A DNA stretch of 64,000 nucleotides from Streptomyces sp. NBC_01428 (GCF_036231965.1 NZ_CP109499.1:8618001-8682000), one strand, 5' to 3'. Shown: positions 17,443-27,101, counted from the first letter of the stretch. Program-made: numbers and translations. Notes: generated by a model not told the origin, from the letters alone.

Positions 17443-17749
17443 TGCACGCCTCCCGACCGATCGGACACGAAATTACCGCCGAGTAGGGATCATGGCATGC
17501 ACGACGCCCCGCGCCCAGGGCAGGGGCGGCGCGAGGCGACGGGATGCCCGACGATCCGCCGCGTTCCACAGGTCGATCTTGGAATGTACGGGGCTTTGGC
17601 ATTGCTGCACGCCTGGGGGCCTCACACTGGTCCCAGAGGTGCTCCGGGCAATGGTGCTCGGCACGACCGGACCCGGGAACCGTCAGCGATCTCCGTCCTG
17701 ACCGCTCCCACGTCCCCTGCCCGCTGTCCTCGAAAGGTTTCCCCGCACC
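17443..17749. other. intergenic region between divergent SRPBCC and MFS genes
   Basis: About 300 bases containing both promoters. I see no convincing operator or RNA structure. Confidence 0.5.
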
Positions 17750-18961
17750 ATGCCCCTGGCTCTGCTGGCCCTGGCCGTCGTCGCGTTCGGCATCGGCACG
17801 ACCGAGTTCGCCACGATGGGGCTGCTGCCCCAGATCGCCGACGGAATCGACGTGTCCGTACCGCAGGCCGGCAACGTCGTCTCGGCGTACGCGCTCGGCG
17901 TCGTCGTGGGCGCTCCGATCCTGACGGGCATCGGCGCGCGCATCCCGCACAAGCGGCTGCTGCTGCTCCTGACCGGCCTGTTCGTGATCGGCAACGTCGC
18001 CTCCGCGCTCGCTCCCACCTTCGGTACCCTCTTCGCCGCCCGCTTCCTCGCGGGGCTGCCGCACGGCGCCCTGTTCGGTGTCGGTGCCGTCGTCGCCTCC
18101 CGCCTGGTCGCCCCCGACCGTGCGGCACGAGCGGTCTCGAAGATGTTCCTCGGCCTCACCGTCGCCAACATCGTCGGGGTGCCCCTCGTCACCGCCCTCG
18201 GCCAGCACCTGGGCTGGCGGTCCGCGTACGGCGCCGTCGGGGTCATCGGCCTCATAGCCCTGGCGGCCCTGGCCGCCTTCGTCCCGCACCAGCCTCGTGG
18301 ACAGCAGTCCGGCATCCGCCACGAACTACGGGCCATGGGCAACCGGCAGGTCGCGATGGGCCTGATCACCGCCGTCGTCGGATTCGGCGGGTTCTTCGCC
18401 GTCTACAGCTACCTCGTGCCGATGCTCACGCACCTGACCGGCATCTCCGGCACGTCGATCACCTGGGTCCTCGCGCTCTACGGCGTCGGCATGACGCTCG
18501 GGACACTGATCGCCGGACCGCTCACCGACCGTGCCCTGCGTCCGACGCTCTACGCCGGGCTCATCCTGCTCACCGCGGGCCTGGTGACGTTCTACTTCAC
18601 GGTGCACAGCACCGTTCCCGCGCTGCTCACCATCACCTTCATCGGCGCGATGGGATCCCTCATCACCACGCCCGTCCAGATGCTCCTCATGGCCAAGGCG
18701 AAGAACGCCCCGACCATGGCGGCGGCCTCGAACCACTCCGCGTTCAACCTGGCCAACGCCGGCGGCGCCTGGCTCGGCGGGCTGGTCATCTCCGCGGGCT
18801 GGGGCTGGGCGTCCCCCAACCTGGTCGGCGCGGCCCTCGCCCTGGCCGGTCTCGGCCTCGCCTTCGCGGGCGGTCTCATGGACCGCGGCCAGCGACGGTC
18901 CGAGATCATCACGGAAGGCAAGCCCGTGACAGGCCAGGAGACCCCCGTCCACAACGCCTGA
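17750..18961 (+). CDS. MFS transporter, DHA1/AraJ-like
   Basis: This 403-residue protein has twelve predicted membrane helices and begins directly with a helix (PLALLALAVVAFGIGTTEFATMGLLPQIA). The GTTEF motif in helix 1, the GxxxP-like AYALGVVVGAPILTGIGARIPHKRLLL segment containing the loop 2-3 motif A, and FLAGLPHGALFGVGAVVA in helix 4 are characteristic of the AraJ/YdhP/Cmx (chloramphenicol efflux-like) group of DHA1 drug or sugar exporters. It converges with the Rieske oxygenase gene, 11 bases apart. Export of a drug or arabinose-like compound is likely, but the substrate is undefined. Confidence 0.88.
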   Translation: MPLALLALAVVAFGIGTTEFATMGLLPQIADGIDVSVPQAGNVVSAYALGVVVGAPILTGIGARIPHKRLLLLLTGLFVIGNVASALAPTFGTLFAARFLAGLPHGALFGVGAVVASRLVAPDRAARAVSKMFLGLTVANIVGVPLVTALGQHLGWRSAYGAVGVIGLIALAALAAFVPHQPRGQQSGIRHELRAMGNRQVAMGLITAVVGFGGFFAVYSYLVPMLTHLTGISGTSITWVLALYGVGMTLGTLIAGPLTDRALRPTLYAGLILLTAGLVTFYFTVHSTVPALLTITFIGAMGSLITTPVQMLLMAKAKNAPTMAAASNHSAFNLANAGGAWLGGLVISAGWGWASPNLVGAALALAGLGLAFAGGLMDRGQRRSEIITEGKPVTGQETPVHNA

Positions 18962-18972
18962 GCCGCGGAGGA

Positions 18973-20238
18973 CTACTCGGCCGCACCCTCGGCGGCCGGA
19001 GTGGCCGGCCGCGCCGCGGCGGCACCGTTCGCGACCCCCGCCCGGTGCGCCGGCGTCGCGAGTCCGCACGGCGTGCAGCCGGACTTCACGTCCGAACCCA
19101 GCGGCACACCGTTGCTGCGCAGTACGTCGCGGAGGTCGAGGATGAGCGGGAACACCTCGTGGTTGCGGTCCTCGCCCTGTTCGTCCCAGGCACGCTGTTC
19201 CGCCTCGACCGCCGTCCTGTCCTGGGCGAACACACGCTCCGTGAAACGCCGGATGAGCGGCCACGCGAGGTGCATCGCCCCCGGGACCGGCGGCTTCGCG
19301 ATCGTCAGCAGGCCGTACGCGTGATTGAGCCGCTGCTCCGCGTCCTCGGGAACGTAGGCCGCCCACAGCGAGAACGCCGGGAGATCCGTGCCCTCGGGCA
19401 CACCCCGCAGCGTCTGGTACGGGTACTCGGTGCGGATGGTGATGACGTCGGGCGTGTCCCGCCCGCCGACCCCCTCCGCCGACAGCAGACCCGCGCCCCG
19501 GTCCTTGCGGCCCCCGGCGGGCACGAACAGATACCGGGCCTCGACGTGCCGGGGCCCCGCCTCGTAGCCGAGCAGTTCGGGCCGGATCCTGCCGAGCACA
19601 CTCCGGTGCAGGAACTGGTGGTTCATGTCGAGCAGGTTCTCGTGCATGAACGAGTAGTGGCAGCGCACCGTACGCGAGAACGTCATCGTCCGGTGCGCGG
19701 GCGAGTGGTACTCGGGCAGCCGAGGGAACGGCGCCGCCTCCGCCAGGTCGGGGTCGCCCGGGAACACGAACACCAGGCCGTACGCCTCGCGCACCGGATA
19801 GGAACGCACACCGCGCGGCGGCCGCTCACACCCCTTCGGCAGATAGGGAATCTGCGAGATGCGGCCGTCGCCCCGGTAGGCCCAGGCGTGGTAGCAGCAC
19901 CGGAGGATGTCGCCTTCGACCACGCCCATGCTCAGCGGCACCTGACGGTGGGCGCAGCGGTCCTCCAGCGCGTGGACGGTCCCGCTGCGCCCCCGGTACA
20001 GCGCGATCCGCTGCCCGGCGAACGCCGTCGCGAACGTACGGTTGCGCCGCACCTTCCGCGAGGTCGCCACGGGGTACCAGTGGTCCGGCGCGATCCCGAT
20101 CCGCCGCAGATCCGGCACCGGCCCCGGCAGGCCGCCGGGACGCCCGTCCACGCGATGCGGCGGGAACGCCCCGGGCGAGGAGGCGGACCGCCGGTCCTGC
20201 CGGTCTGCTCCGGGTCGGTCGGGTCGGGCCTCGGTCAT
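18973..20238 (-). CDS. Rieske non-haem iron oxygenase, alpha subunit
   Basis: This 421-residue protein has a Rieske [2Fe-2S] motif with ligands C95, H97, C114 and H117 (CAHRQVPLSMG...CCYH). The mononuclear iron site follows, ENLLDMNHQFLH, with D204 as the bridging Asp and H207/H211 as ligands. These features define ring-hydroxylating oxygenases of the VanA/PrnD/CAO-like single-subunit type, which take electrons from a separate reductase; none is encoded nearby. The C terminus is an Ala-rich tail. Likely reactions are hydroxylation, O-demethylation or amine oxidation; the substrate is unknown. A long gap lies upstream. Confidence 0.88.
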   Translation of the reverse strand: MTEARPDRPGADRQDRRSASSPGAFPPHRVDGRPGGLPGPVPDLRRIGIAPDHWYPVATSRKVRRNRTFATAFAGQRIALYRGRSGTVHALEDRCAHRQVPLSMGVVEGDILRCCYHAWAYRGDGRISQIPYLPKGCERPPRGVRSYPVREAYGLVFVFPGDPDLAEAAPFPRLPEYHSPAHRTMTFSRTVRCHYSFMHENLLDMNHQFLHRSVLGRIRPELLGYEAGPRHVEARYLFVPAGGRKDRGAGLLSAEGVGGRDTPDVITIRTEYPYQTLRGVPEGTDLPAFSLWAAYVPEDAEQRLNHAYGLLTIAKPPVPGAMHLAWPLIRRFTERVFAQDRTAVEAEQRAWDEQGEDRNHEVFPLILDLRDVLRSNGVPLGSDVKSGCTPCGLATPAHRAGVANGAAAARPATPAAEGAAE

Positions 20239-20828
20239 GGCTGGGGTCCCTTGCGCTCGGGCGGAAGGTCATGTCCTGCGACGACAGGGGGAACCGCGGC
20301 TCCGGACGCAGGGCGTGCACACCCACGACGCCACCACGGGCACCCCCGCACCATGCGCGGTGCTCCGCTCGCCGCCCCGCGGGGCTCCACATCCCTACCG
20401 TGGCCGGGGGCCCCACGACCGTCAACCGCGCAGGTGCGCAGGTGTGGCGCACGGGGTCGCCGGTACGGGGCCGGCGGCAGCCGGATGGTCCGGCGCCCTT
20501 GGCCGTCCGGGCGTGGCGGTGTTCTGCCCGCCTGATCGCCGGGCCACTGCTCCGAACGGGGGAGAGGGGCGTGGGGCGCCACCACCGCCGAGTCCGCCGT
20601 CACGTGCAGCGTCCCTCCGCGTCCGCCGACCGGCCCGGCAGCGGACCCGCGCTCGCCCTTCCGCGTCCGGCCGCCGACGGGGCGTCCCACGCGTACGCCG
20701 CATCCGACAACGGATCGGTCGGCGGAGACGCGGCCGACGTCCTCGGTGACGCGAAGCCCGTGGTGTGGACCTGCGCGCTGAAGCAGGCCTACGTTCCGGC
20801 GCGTTGACACGACGGTTGCCCAGCGGTC
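20239..20828. other. long intergenic stretch, possible gene remnant at its right end
   Basis: Nearly 600 bases separate the Rieske gene from a terminator. No complete gene is convincing. The last ~120 bases (to 20807) contain an open frame with Streptomyces-like codon use ending in VVWTCALKQAYVPAR, 21 bases before the terminator. It could be the degraded 3' end of a gene, but it has no credible start. Confidence 0.35.
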
Positions 20829-20860
20829 GAAAGCCGCCTCACTCCGGTGAGGCGGCTTTC
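20829..20860. terminator. strong hairpin terminator
   Basis: GAAAGCCGCCTCAC and GTGAGGCGGCTTTC form a perfect 14-bp stem with a TCCG loop. It ends in TTTC on the plus strand and could work in either direction. Confidence 0.8.
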
Positions 20861-20875
20861 GCGTGCCGGAAGGCG

Positions 20876-20947
20876 CGCAACCGTTTGCGTGTGGTCGACG
20901 CGGAGATCGACCCCTTGAACGCCCTACGTCTACGCAAGAAATTGCGT
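20876..20947. promoter_or_regulatory. two CGCAA-N4-TTGCG inverted repeats
   Basis: CGCAA-CCGT-TTGCG lies at 20876-20889 and ACGCAA-GAAA-TTGCGT at 20932-20947; two more TTGCG half-sites follow by 20965. The shared geometry suggests binding sites of one regulator, or a short replicated element, in an otherwise empty region. Confidence 0.5.
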
Positions 20948-21443
20948 GAATTGCGTTCGCTTGCGGGTGGGCTCGAACGTCCCGGGGCGGCACGCGTGAG
21001 AGTGGGTGCCGGGGGAGGGTAGTCCAAGGGGTGCTCGACCGTCCCATCCGACCGAAATGCTGTCGACAGGTCATATGGCCGACGTGATGCGGGAGTTGGA
21101 GTCCTCCCCCCGCGGCTCCTTCCGTCACGTGCTGTCGGCGGCTTCCTGTTCGTTTTTATCCCCGCTGGTTCGAAGCCACGCACGTCACGCTTCCGTGGTC
21201 GAGACGCCCGTGCGCCCGGTGAAACTTGTGCCGCACGGACCGTAGACGGACTCGCATTGCTCTGCAATATTGCGATGAAACATTGCAAGAACCTGCGTGT
21301 GCGTCCTCCTTGGGGGGCGCGCACAGCTCCAGGGGCGACCGCTTCAACCGTCCCGCCCGTCGAACCGCGCCATCGCTCTGCCCAGGAACGAGCCGACCTC
21401 GCCGCCCCTCCGGCGCGCGAACCTCCGCAGGGAGTGACCCCGC
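20948..21443. promoter_or_regulatory. long upstream region of the GH87-type glucanase
   Basis: About 500 bases precede the secreted glucanase. At 21264-21273 there is a palindrome GCAATATTGC, flanked by CATTGC and CATTGCAAG. TTGCAA-type sites are typical of LacI-family control of Streptomyces glycosidase genes. Base composition is lower in GC than the neighbours. Confidence 0.45.
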
Positions 21444-24400
21444 ATGACTCGATACAAGCCGAGATCGTGGAGACGACGCGCAGCGACCGCTGTGCTCGCC
21501 TCGACGGTCATGGTTCTAGGCCTGCCCGCCGTAGGCGCCACCGCGGCCGGTGGTCCCAACACCGCCGCGGACGCCCCGACCAAGGCCGGCAGCGCCCGTG
21601 ACGCCCACGCCGCCGCCAACGTCACCGACGGCGACCTCGACACCTACTGGCAGGCCGGAAAGAAGTCCGCCCAGTGGGTGCAGACCGACCTCGGGCGCAC
21701 CCAGCGCGTCCGCCAGGTCGTGCTCCGGCTGCCCGAGCACTGGCAGACCCGCAAGCAGACGCTCGCGCTGCAGGGCAGCGCCGACGGGAAGAGCTTCGCC
21801 ACGCTCAAGTCGTCGGCGCGGTACGTCTTCAGCCCCGGCAACGACAACACCGTGAAGGTCTCCTTCCCCGCGACCCTCGCCCGGTACGTCCGCGCCGACT
21901 TCAGCGACAACTCGGTCGCCTCCACCGCCCAGCTCGCCGAGATGCAGGTGCTCACGGCCGCCGCGTCGACCCCCAACCTCGCCCAGGGCAAGCCCTTCAC
22001 CGAGAGCGGCCACGCCGACGTCTACGGCGCGGCCAACGCGGGTGACGGCAACCGGGCCACCTACTGGGAGAGCAAGAACAACGCCTTTCCGCAGTGGATC
22101 CAGGTCGACCTCGGCTCCTCGGTCAAGGTGAACCAGGTGGCCCTGCGGCTGCCCAGCGGATGGCCGAGCCGCAGCCAGACGCTCAAGATCCAGGGCTCCA
22201 CCGACAACCAGAACTTCACCGACCTCACGGCGTCGAAGGCGTACACCTTCGACAGCGGCACCGACCAGTCGGCGACCATCAGCCTCGACACCACCACCAC
22301 GCGCTACGTACGTGTGCTGGTCACCGCCAACACCGCATGGCCGGCAGGGCAGTTGTCCGAGCTGGAGGTCTACGGACCCGCGACCGGCGACACCCAGGCC
22401 CCCACCGCGCCCTCGAACCTGAGCTACACCGAGCCGGCCACCGGGCAGATCAAACTCAACTGGAGCGCGGCGACCGACGACACGGCCGTCACCGGGTACG
22501 ACGTCTACGCCAACGGCCAGCTCCGCGCGAGCGTCGCCGGGAACGTCCTGACGTACACGGACACGCAGCCGGCCGGCTCCGACATCACCTACTTCGTGCG
22601 GGCCAAGGACGCGGCGGGCAACGTCTCCGCCAACAGCAACAGCGTCACCCGCAAGGGATCGGGCGGCGACACCCAGGCGCCCACCGCGCCGGGCAACCTC
22701 GCCTACACGCAGTCCGGCAGCGACGTGAAGCTCACCTGGCAGGCGTCGAGCGACAACGTCAAGGTCACCGGCTACGACGTCTACGCCAACGACCAGGTCG
22801 TCAAGTCCGTCGCGGGTGACGTCCTGACGTACACCGACACGCCGTCCGCGGCGGCCACCGTCACCTACTACGTCAAGGCGAAGGACGCCGCCGGGAACAC
22901 GTCCACGGCGAGCAACAGCGTCACGCGGACCGGCTCCGCCGGCGGCGGCTCCAACCTCGCCCAGGGCAAGCCCATCGACGCCTCCTCGTCGACCTTCACG
23001 TTCGTCGCGGCCAACGCCAACGACGGCTCGACGAGCACCTATTGGGAGAGCGGCGGCGGCGCCTACCCGGCCACCCTCACCACCAAGCTGGGTGCCAACG
23101 CCGACCTGAGCCAGGTCGTCGTGAAGCTCAGCCCGGACTCGGCGTGGGCCACGCGCACAGAGAACATCCAGGTCCTCGGCCGCGACCAGGACGCGACGGC
23201 CTTCACCAGCCTCGCCGCGGCGAAGGACTACACGTTCAACCCCGCGAGCGGCAACACCGTGACCATCCCGGTCTCCGGCTCCGCCGCCGACATCCAGCTC
23301 AAGGTCACCTCCAACACCGGCGCCCCGGGCGCGCAGGTCGCCGAGTTCCAGGTCATCGGCACCCCCGCCGCCAACCCGGACCTCAAGGTCACCGGCATCA
23401 CGAACTCACCGGCGGCTCCCGTCGAGTCGGACGCGATCAGCCTCACCGCGACCGTCACCAACAGCGGCAGCAAGGCGTCCAAGGCCACCGACCTGAACTT
23501 CACCCTCGGGGGAACGAAGGTCGCCACGGCGGACGTCCCGGCGCTCGCCGCGGGCGAGACGAAGACGGTCACCGCGAGCATCGGCGCCCGGGACGCGGGC
23601 AGTTACTCCGTCGGCGCCGAGGTGGACCCGTCGAACAAGGTTATCGAGCAGAACGACGCGAACAACGTCTTCACCCGCTCCGACGCCCTCGTCGTCAAGC
23701 CCGTCTCCAGCTCCGACCTGGTCGCCGCCCCCGTCGCCTGGAGCCCTTCCAGCGCCTCGGCCGGTGACGACGTCAAGTTCACCGTCGCGATCAAGAACCA
23801 GGGCAGCATCGCCTCCGCGGCGGGCGCCCACGGCGTCACCCTGACGGTCCTGGACTCCAAGGGCGCCACGGTCAAGACGCTCACCGGTTCCTACAGCGGC
23901 GCCATCGTCGCGGGCCAGACGACCGCACCGGTCAGCCTCGGCTCGTGGACGGCCGTCAACGGCAAGTACACCGTCAAGACCGTCATCGCCGACGACGCCA
24001 ACGAACTCCCGGTCAAGCGCACCAACAACACCACCAGCCAGGCCCTGTTCGTCGGCCGCGGCGCCGACATGCCGTACGACATGTACGAGGCGGAGGACGG
24101 CACGGTCGGTGGCGGTGCCAAGGTCGTCGGCCCGAACCGGACCGTCGGCGACATCGCAGGCGAGGCGAGCGGCCGCAAGGCGGTGACCCTGAGCGGGACC
24201 GGCCAGTACGTCGAGTGGACCACCCGCGCGGCCGCCAACACCCTGGTGACACGCTTCTCGATCCCGGACGGCACCAACACCACGCTCAACGTCTACGTGG
24301 ACGGCCAGTTCCTCAAGGCCATCGACCTCACCTCGCAGTACGCCTGGCTGTACGGCAGTGAGACCGCGCCCGGCAACTCGCCCGGCTCCGGCGCCCCGCG

Positions 24401-25718
24401 CCACATCTACGACGAGGCGAACCTGCTGCTCGGCAAGACCGTGCCGGCCGGTTCCAAGATCCGGCTGCAGAAGGACGCCGCCAACACCTCCACCTACGCC
24501 ATCGACTTCGTCAACACCGAGCAGGCCACCGCCGCCGCGAACCCGGACCCCGCCGCCTACGCGGTCCCCGCCGGCTTCACGCACCAGGACGTGCAGAACG
24601 CGCTCGACAAGGTCCGTATGGACACCACGGGCAAGCTCGTCGGCGTCTACCTGCCGGCCGGCGACTACGAGACCGCCAGCAAGTTCCAGGTCTACGGCAA
24701 GGCCGTCAAGGTCGTCGGAGCCGGGCCGTGGTTCACCCGCTTCCACGCCCCGTCCTCGCAGGAGAACACCGACATCGGCTTCCGGGCCGAGGCGACCGCG
24801 AACGGCTCGACGTTCGCCGGATTCACCTACTTCGGCAACTACACGTCCCGGATCGACGGCCCGGGCAAGGTGTTCGACTTCTCCAACGTCTCCAACATCA
24901 CCATCGACAACGTCTGGGTCGAGCACATGGTGTGCCTCTACTGGGGCGCCAACACCGACAGTGTGACCATCAAGAACTCCCGTATCCGTGACACGTTCGC
25001 CGACGGCATCAACATGACGAACGGCTCCACGGACAACCACGTCGTCAACAACGACGCCCGGGCCACGGGCGACGACAGTTTCGCGCTCTTCTCGGCGATC
25101 GACTCCGGCGGCGCGGACGAGAAGAACAACCTCTACGAGAACCTCACCTCGACCCTCACCTGGCGAGCGGCCGGTATCGCCGTCTACGGCGGATACAACA
25201 ACACCTTCCGCAACATCCGCGTGGCGGACACCCTGGTGTACTCCGGCATCACGATCTCCTCGCTGGACTTCGGCTACCCGATGAACGGCTTCGGGACCGA
25301 CCCCACGACGATCGAGAACGTCTCCCTTGAGAGGACGGGCGGCCACTTCTGGGGCTCGCAGGTCTTCCCCGCCATCTGGGCCTTCTCCGCCTCGAAGGTG
25401 TTCCAGGGCATCCGGGTCAACGACGTCGACATCGACGACTCCACCTACGGAGGCGTCATGTTCCAGACCAACTACGTCGGCGGCCAGCCGCAGTTCCCGG
25501 TCAAGGACACCATCTTCACCGACATCTCCATCACCAACTCCAAGAAGAGCGGAGACGCGTTCGACGCCAAGTCCGGGTGGGGTATCTGGGCCAACGAGCT
25601 CCCCGAGCCCGGTCAGGGCCCCGCGGTGGGCGAAGCGACCTTCCGCAACTTGCGGATGAGCGGCAACGCCCAGGACATCCGTAACACCACCAGCACGTTC
25701 AAGATCAACGTCGAGTAG
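21444..25718 (+). CDS. secreted modular GH87-type alpha-1,3-glucanase (mycodextranase)
   Basis: This 1424-residue secreted protein has a basic signal peptide (RSWRRRAATAVLASTVMVLGLPAVGATAA). Modules by eye: discoidin (F5/8C) about 38-172 and 178-314, fibronectin III 316-405 and 409-497, a third discoidin 503-641, two CARDB-like domains 643-752 and 757-868, a CBM6/35-like domain starting MYEAEDGTVGGG at about 876, and a right-handed beta-helix domain from about 1033 to the end. The beta-helix carries DTFADGIN (D1187) and ATGDDSF (D1210, D1211), the three-Asp pattern of GH87 mycodextranases. It should degrade alpha-1,3-glucan of fungal walls or biofilm outside the cell, with the other modules for substrate binding. 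GH87 is the best fit; another beta-helix glycosidase is the alternative. Confidence 0.83.
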   Translation: MTRYKPRSWRRRAATAVLASTVMVLGLPAVGATAAGGPNTAADAPTKAGSARDAHAAANVTDGDLDTYWQAGKKSAQWVQTDLGRTQRVRQVVLRLPEHWQTRKQTLALQGSADGKSFATLKSSARYVFSPGNDNTVKVSFPATLARYVRADFSDNSVASTAQLAEMQVLTAAASTPNLAQGKPFTESGHADVYGAANAGDGNRATYWESKNNAFPQWIQVDLGSSVKVNQVALRLPSGWPSRSQTLKIQGSTDNQNFTDLTASKAYTFDSGTDQSATISLDTTTTRYVRVLVTANTAWPAGQLSELEVYGPATGDTQAPTAPSNLSYTEPATGQIKLNWSAATDDTAVTGYDVYANGQLRASVAGNVLTYTDTQPAGSDITYFVRAKDAAGNVSANSNSVTRKGSGGDTQAPTAPGNLAYTQSGSDVKLTWQASSDNVKVTGYDVYANDQVVKSVAGDVLTYTDTPSAAATVTYYVKAKDAAGNTSTASNSVTRTGSAGGGSNLAQGKPIDASSSTFTFVAANANDGSTSTYWESGGGAYPATLTTKLGANADLSQVVVKLSPDSAWATRTENIQVLGRDQDATAFTSLAAAKDYTFNPASGNTVTIPVSGSAADIQLKVTSNTGAPGAQVAEFQVIGTPAANPDLKVTGITNSPAAPVESDAISLTATVTNSGSKASKATDLNFTLGGTKVATADVPALAAGETKTVTASIGARDAGSYSVGAEVDPSNKVIEQNDANNVFTRSDALVVKPVSSSDLVAAPVAWSPSSASAGDDVKFTVAIKNQGSIASAAGAHGVTLTVLDSKGATVKTLTGSYSGAIVAGQTTAPVSLGSWTAVNGKYTVKTVIADDANELPVKRTNNTTSQALFVGRGADMPYDMYEAEDGTVGGGAKVVGPNRTVGDIAGEASGRKAVTLSGTGQYVEWTTRAAANTLVTRFSIPDGTNTTLNVYVDGQFLKAIDLTSQYAWLYGSETAPGNSPGSGAPRHIYDEANLLLGKTVPAGSKIRLQKDAANTSTYAIDFVNTEQATAAANPDPAAYAVPAGFTHQDVQNALDKVRMDTTGKLVGVYLPAGDYETASKFQVYGKAVKVVGAGPWFTRFHAPSSQENTDIGFRAEATANGSTFAGFTYFGNYTSRIDGPGKVFDFSNVSNITIDNVWVEHMVCLYWGANTDSVTIKNSRIRDTFADGINMTNGSTDNHVVNNDARATGDDSFALFSAIDSGGADEKNNLYENLTSTLTWRAAGIAVYGGYNNTFRNIRVADTLVYSGITISSLDFGYPMNGFGTDPTTIENVSLERTGGHFWGSQVFPAIWAFSASKVFQGIRVNDVDIDDSTYGGVMFQTNYVGGQPQFPVKDTIFTDISITNSKKSGDAFDAKSGWGIWANELPEPGQGPAVGEATFRNLRMSGNAQDIRNTTSTFKINVE

Positions 25719-25736
25719 ACCGGCACGGCACGGAAC

Positions 25737-25773
25737 AGCGCGGGGTCGCCCTTCGGGAGGGCGGCCCCGCGCT
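25737..25773. terminator. terminator after the glucanase gene
   Basis: AGCGCGGGG...CCC and GGG...CCCCGCGCT form a long stem with a TTCG-type loop, 19 bases after the stop codon. Flanking bases extend the pairing. Confidence 0.8.
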
Positions 25774-25839
25774 GCCGTGTTCCGGAGGGACCTCGCCCTG
25801 AGCGCTGCGTGCGTCGGCGGGGCACCGTACCGGGAGCGG

Positions 25840-26451
25840 TCAGCCGGTGACGTCGATGTGCTTGGCGAGCGCGGTGACGCTCAGGTCGCCGTGGTCGACC
25901 CATTCGGGGAAGGCGAGGGTCTTGTGCCGGGTGGCGGCGGGCGGCGTGATCTCGAGGTAGGCCGCGTGAACCGCCTGGGACGTGCCGGTGTTGGCGTGCG
26001 TCCAGGAGACGACCGCTTCGGCGCTCTCGCCGTCCTTGAGCGTGAGGGTCTTGGTTCCCGGGTCGGCGGCGTACCAGGTGTCTCCCCAGTGCGTGTGGGA
26101 CGACAGCGTCCTGTGCGCCCCGTTCTCCAGGCCCAGCCCCGGGAACCCGCGCAGCGCACAGGTGGTGCCGCTGAGATTGCGAAGCCTCACGACGACGCCC
26201 TGGTGATTCATGCCGCCGGCCAGCTTCTCGCCGAAGGTCCCCTTGAGCGCCGAGGCGGCACAGGTCGGTGTGGCCTTCGCGGCACCGGCGCCGCTGCCGC
26301 CCGCCGCCTGAGCGACCCCCGCTCCGGTGAGGCCGAGCGCGGCGGCGGCGGCCGCCGCGAGGGCGGCACGGCGCAGCCGGCGGTCCGGGCGGCTGTCCCC
26401 CGTGGAACCGGAGACGCCGGTCTGGTCGGCGGTGCTGTGGCGGTCGCTCAT
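25840..26451 (-). CDS. secreted DUF4232-type protein
   Basis: The start is the ATG at 26451 (MSDRHS), placed nine bases after GGAG; two in-frame ATGs lie just upstream. The protein has an N-terminal polar leader, an Arg-rich RPDRRLRRAALAAAAAAALGLTGAGVAQAA signal region that may use the Tat or Sec route, then a beta-rich DUF4232-like domain: TCAASALKGTFGEKLAGGMNHQGVVVRLRN, CALRGFPGLGLENG, and GESAEAVVSW. Such proteins are common secreted or lipoprotein-like products of actinomycetes with unknown function. The two Cys of the domain may form a disulfide. It is convergent with the glucanase. Confidence 0.8.
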   Translation of the reverse strand: MSDRHSTADQTGVSGSTGDSRPDRRLRRAALAAAAAAALGLTGAGVAQAAGGSGAGAAKATPTCAASALKGTFGEKLAGGMNHQGVVVRLRNLSGTTCALRGFPGLGLENGAHRTLSSHTHWGDTWYAADPGTKTLTLKDGESAEAVVSWTHANTGTSQAVHAAYLEITPPAATRHKTLAFPEWVDHGDLSVTALAKHIDVTG

Positions 26452-26605
26452 GAGCATGCTCTCCACTCGTGTTCGTCGACGCGGGCCGTACGCCGCACCC
26501 GCGTCGCCCTGTGGTGCCGTACACGAGGTCCGATGAGCGACTGAGCGGAAAAGTTCGCTGGAGACCGAAAAAAGTTCGGATCCGTCCGTATGGCTCCGGC
26601 TCAGC

Positions 26606-27094
26606 TCACCGTGGCGGGTCCGTCCGGGCGAGGTCGACGTCGTCGAAGAGCTCCAGCATCCGGCCCAGTACGTGGAGGCACGCGTCGACGTCGGCGCCGG
26701 TGAGGTCGCCGCCGGTCCGACGCAGGAGTTCGTGCTCGCGGGTGGTCACCTCGGTGATCGCGGTGTGGCCGTGGGCGGTCAGCCGGATCAGCGAGGAGCG
26801 CTGGTGTGCGGGATTCGGGATGGTCTCGACGAGGTGGCGTGCTGCGGCCTCGTTGACCATCCGCTGGACGAACTGGCGGCTGAGCGACTGGGCCCGGCCC
26901 ATCTGGGGGACGGTCATCGGTCCGTGCTCACGCAGGAGATCCAGCACGGCGCGGATGCCGGCGGACAGGTCCGGCGCGGCGTCCTGCTCGATCTTGCGCT
27001 GGACGCGCCGGTAGAGCGGCCCGACCAGAGCGAAGACCTCCATGAGCCGCTCGGGGAGTTCGTCGGGAGCGAGGGGGCGGGAAGCATCGGTCAC
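26606..27094 (-). CDS. MarR-family transcriptional regulator
   Basis: This 162-residue winged-helix protein starts at GTG 27094. The HTH is GPMTVPQMGRAQSLSRQFVQRMVNEAA (about residues 58-84), the wing is NPAHQRSSLIRLTAHGHTAI, and long helices at both ends give the usual MarR dimer. It is divergent from an alpha/beta hydrolase across two copies of ATGACA-N7-TGTCAT, so autorepression and repression of the hydrolase are very likely. The inducer is unknown and is probably a small phenolic or ester that the hydrolase acts upon. This is inference from context. Confidence 0.9.
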   Translation of the reverse strand: MTDASRPLAPDELPERLMEVFALVGPLYRRVQRKIEQDAAPDLSAGIRAVLDLLREHGPMTVPQMGRAQSLSRQFVQRMVNEAAARHLVETIPNPAHQRSSLIRLTAHGHTAITEVTTREHELLRRTGGDLTGADVDACLHVLGRMLELFDDVDLARTDPPR

Positions 27095-27101
27095 GCTCCC
27101 A

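Noticed and set aside
20765..21022. 85-codon plus-strand ORF and 161-codon minus-strand ORF over the TTGCG repeats
   Set aside because: Codon use is unlike Streptomyces coding DNA, neither has a ribosome binding site, and the inverted repeats explain the sequence better.
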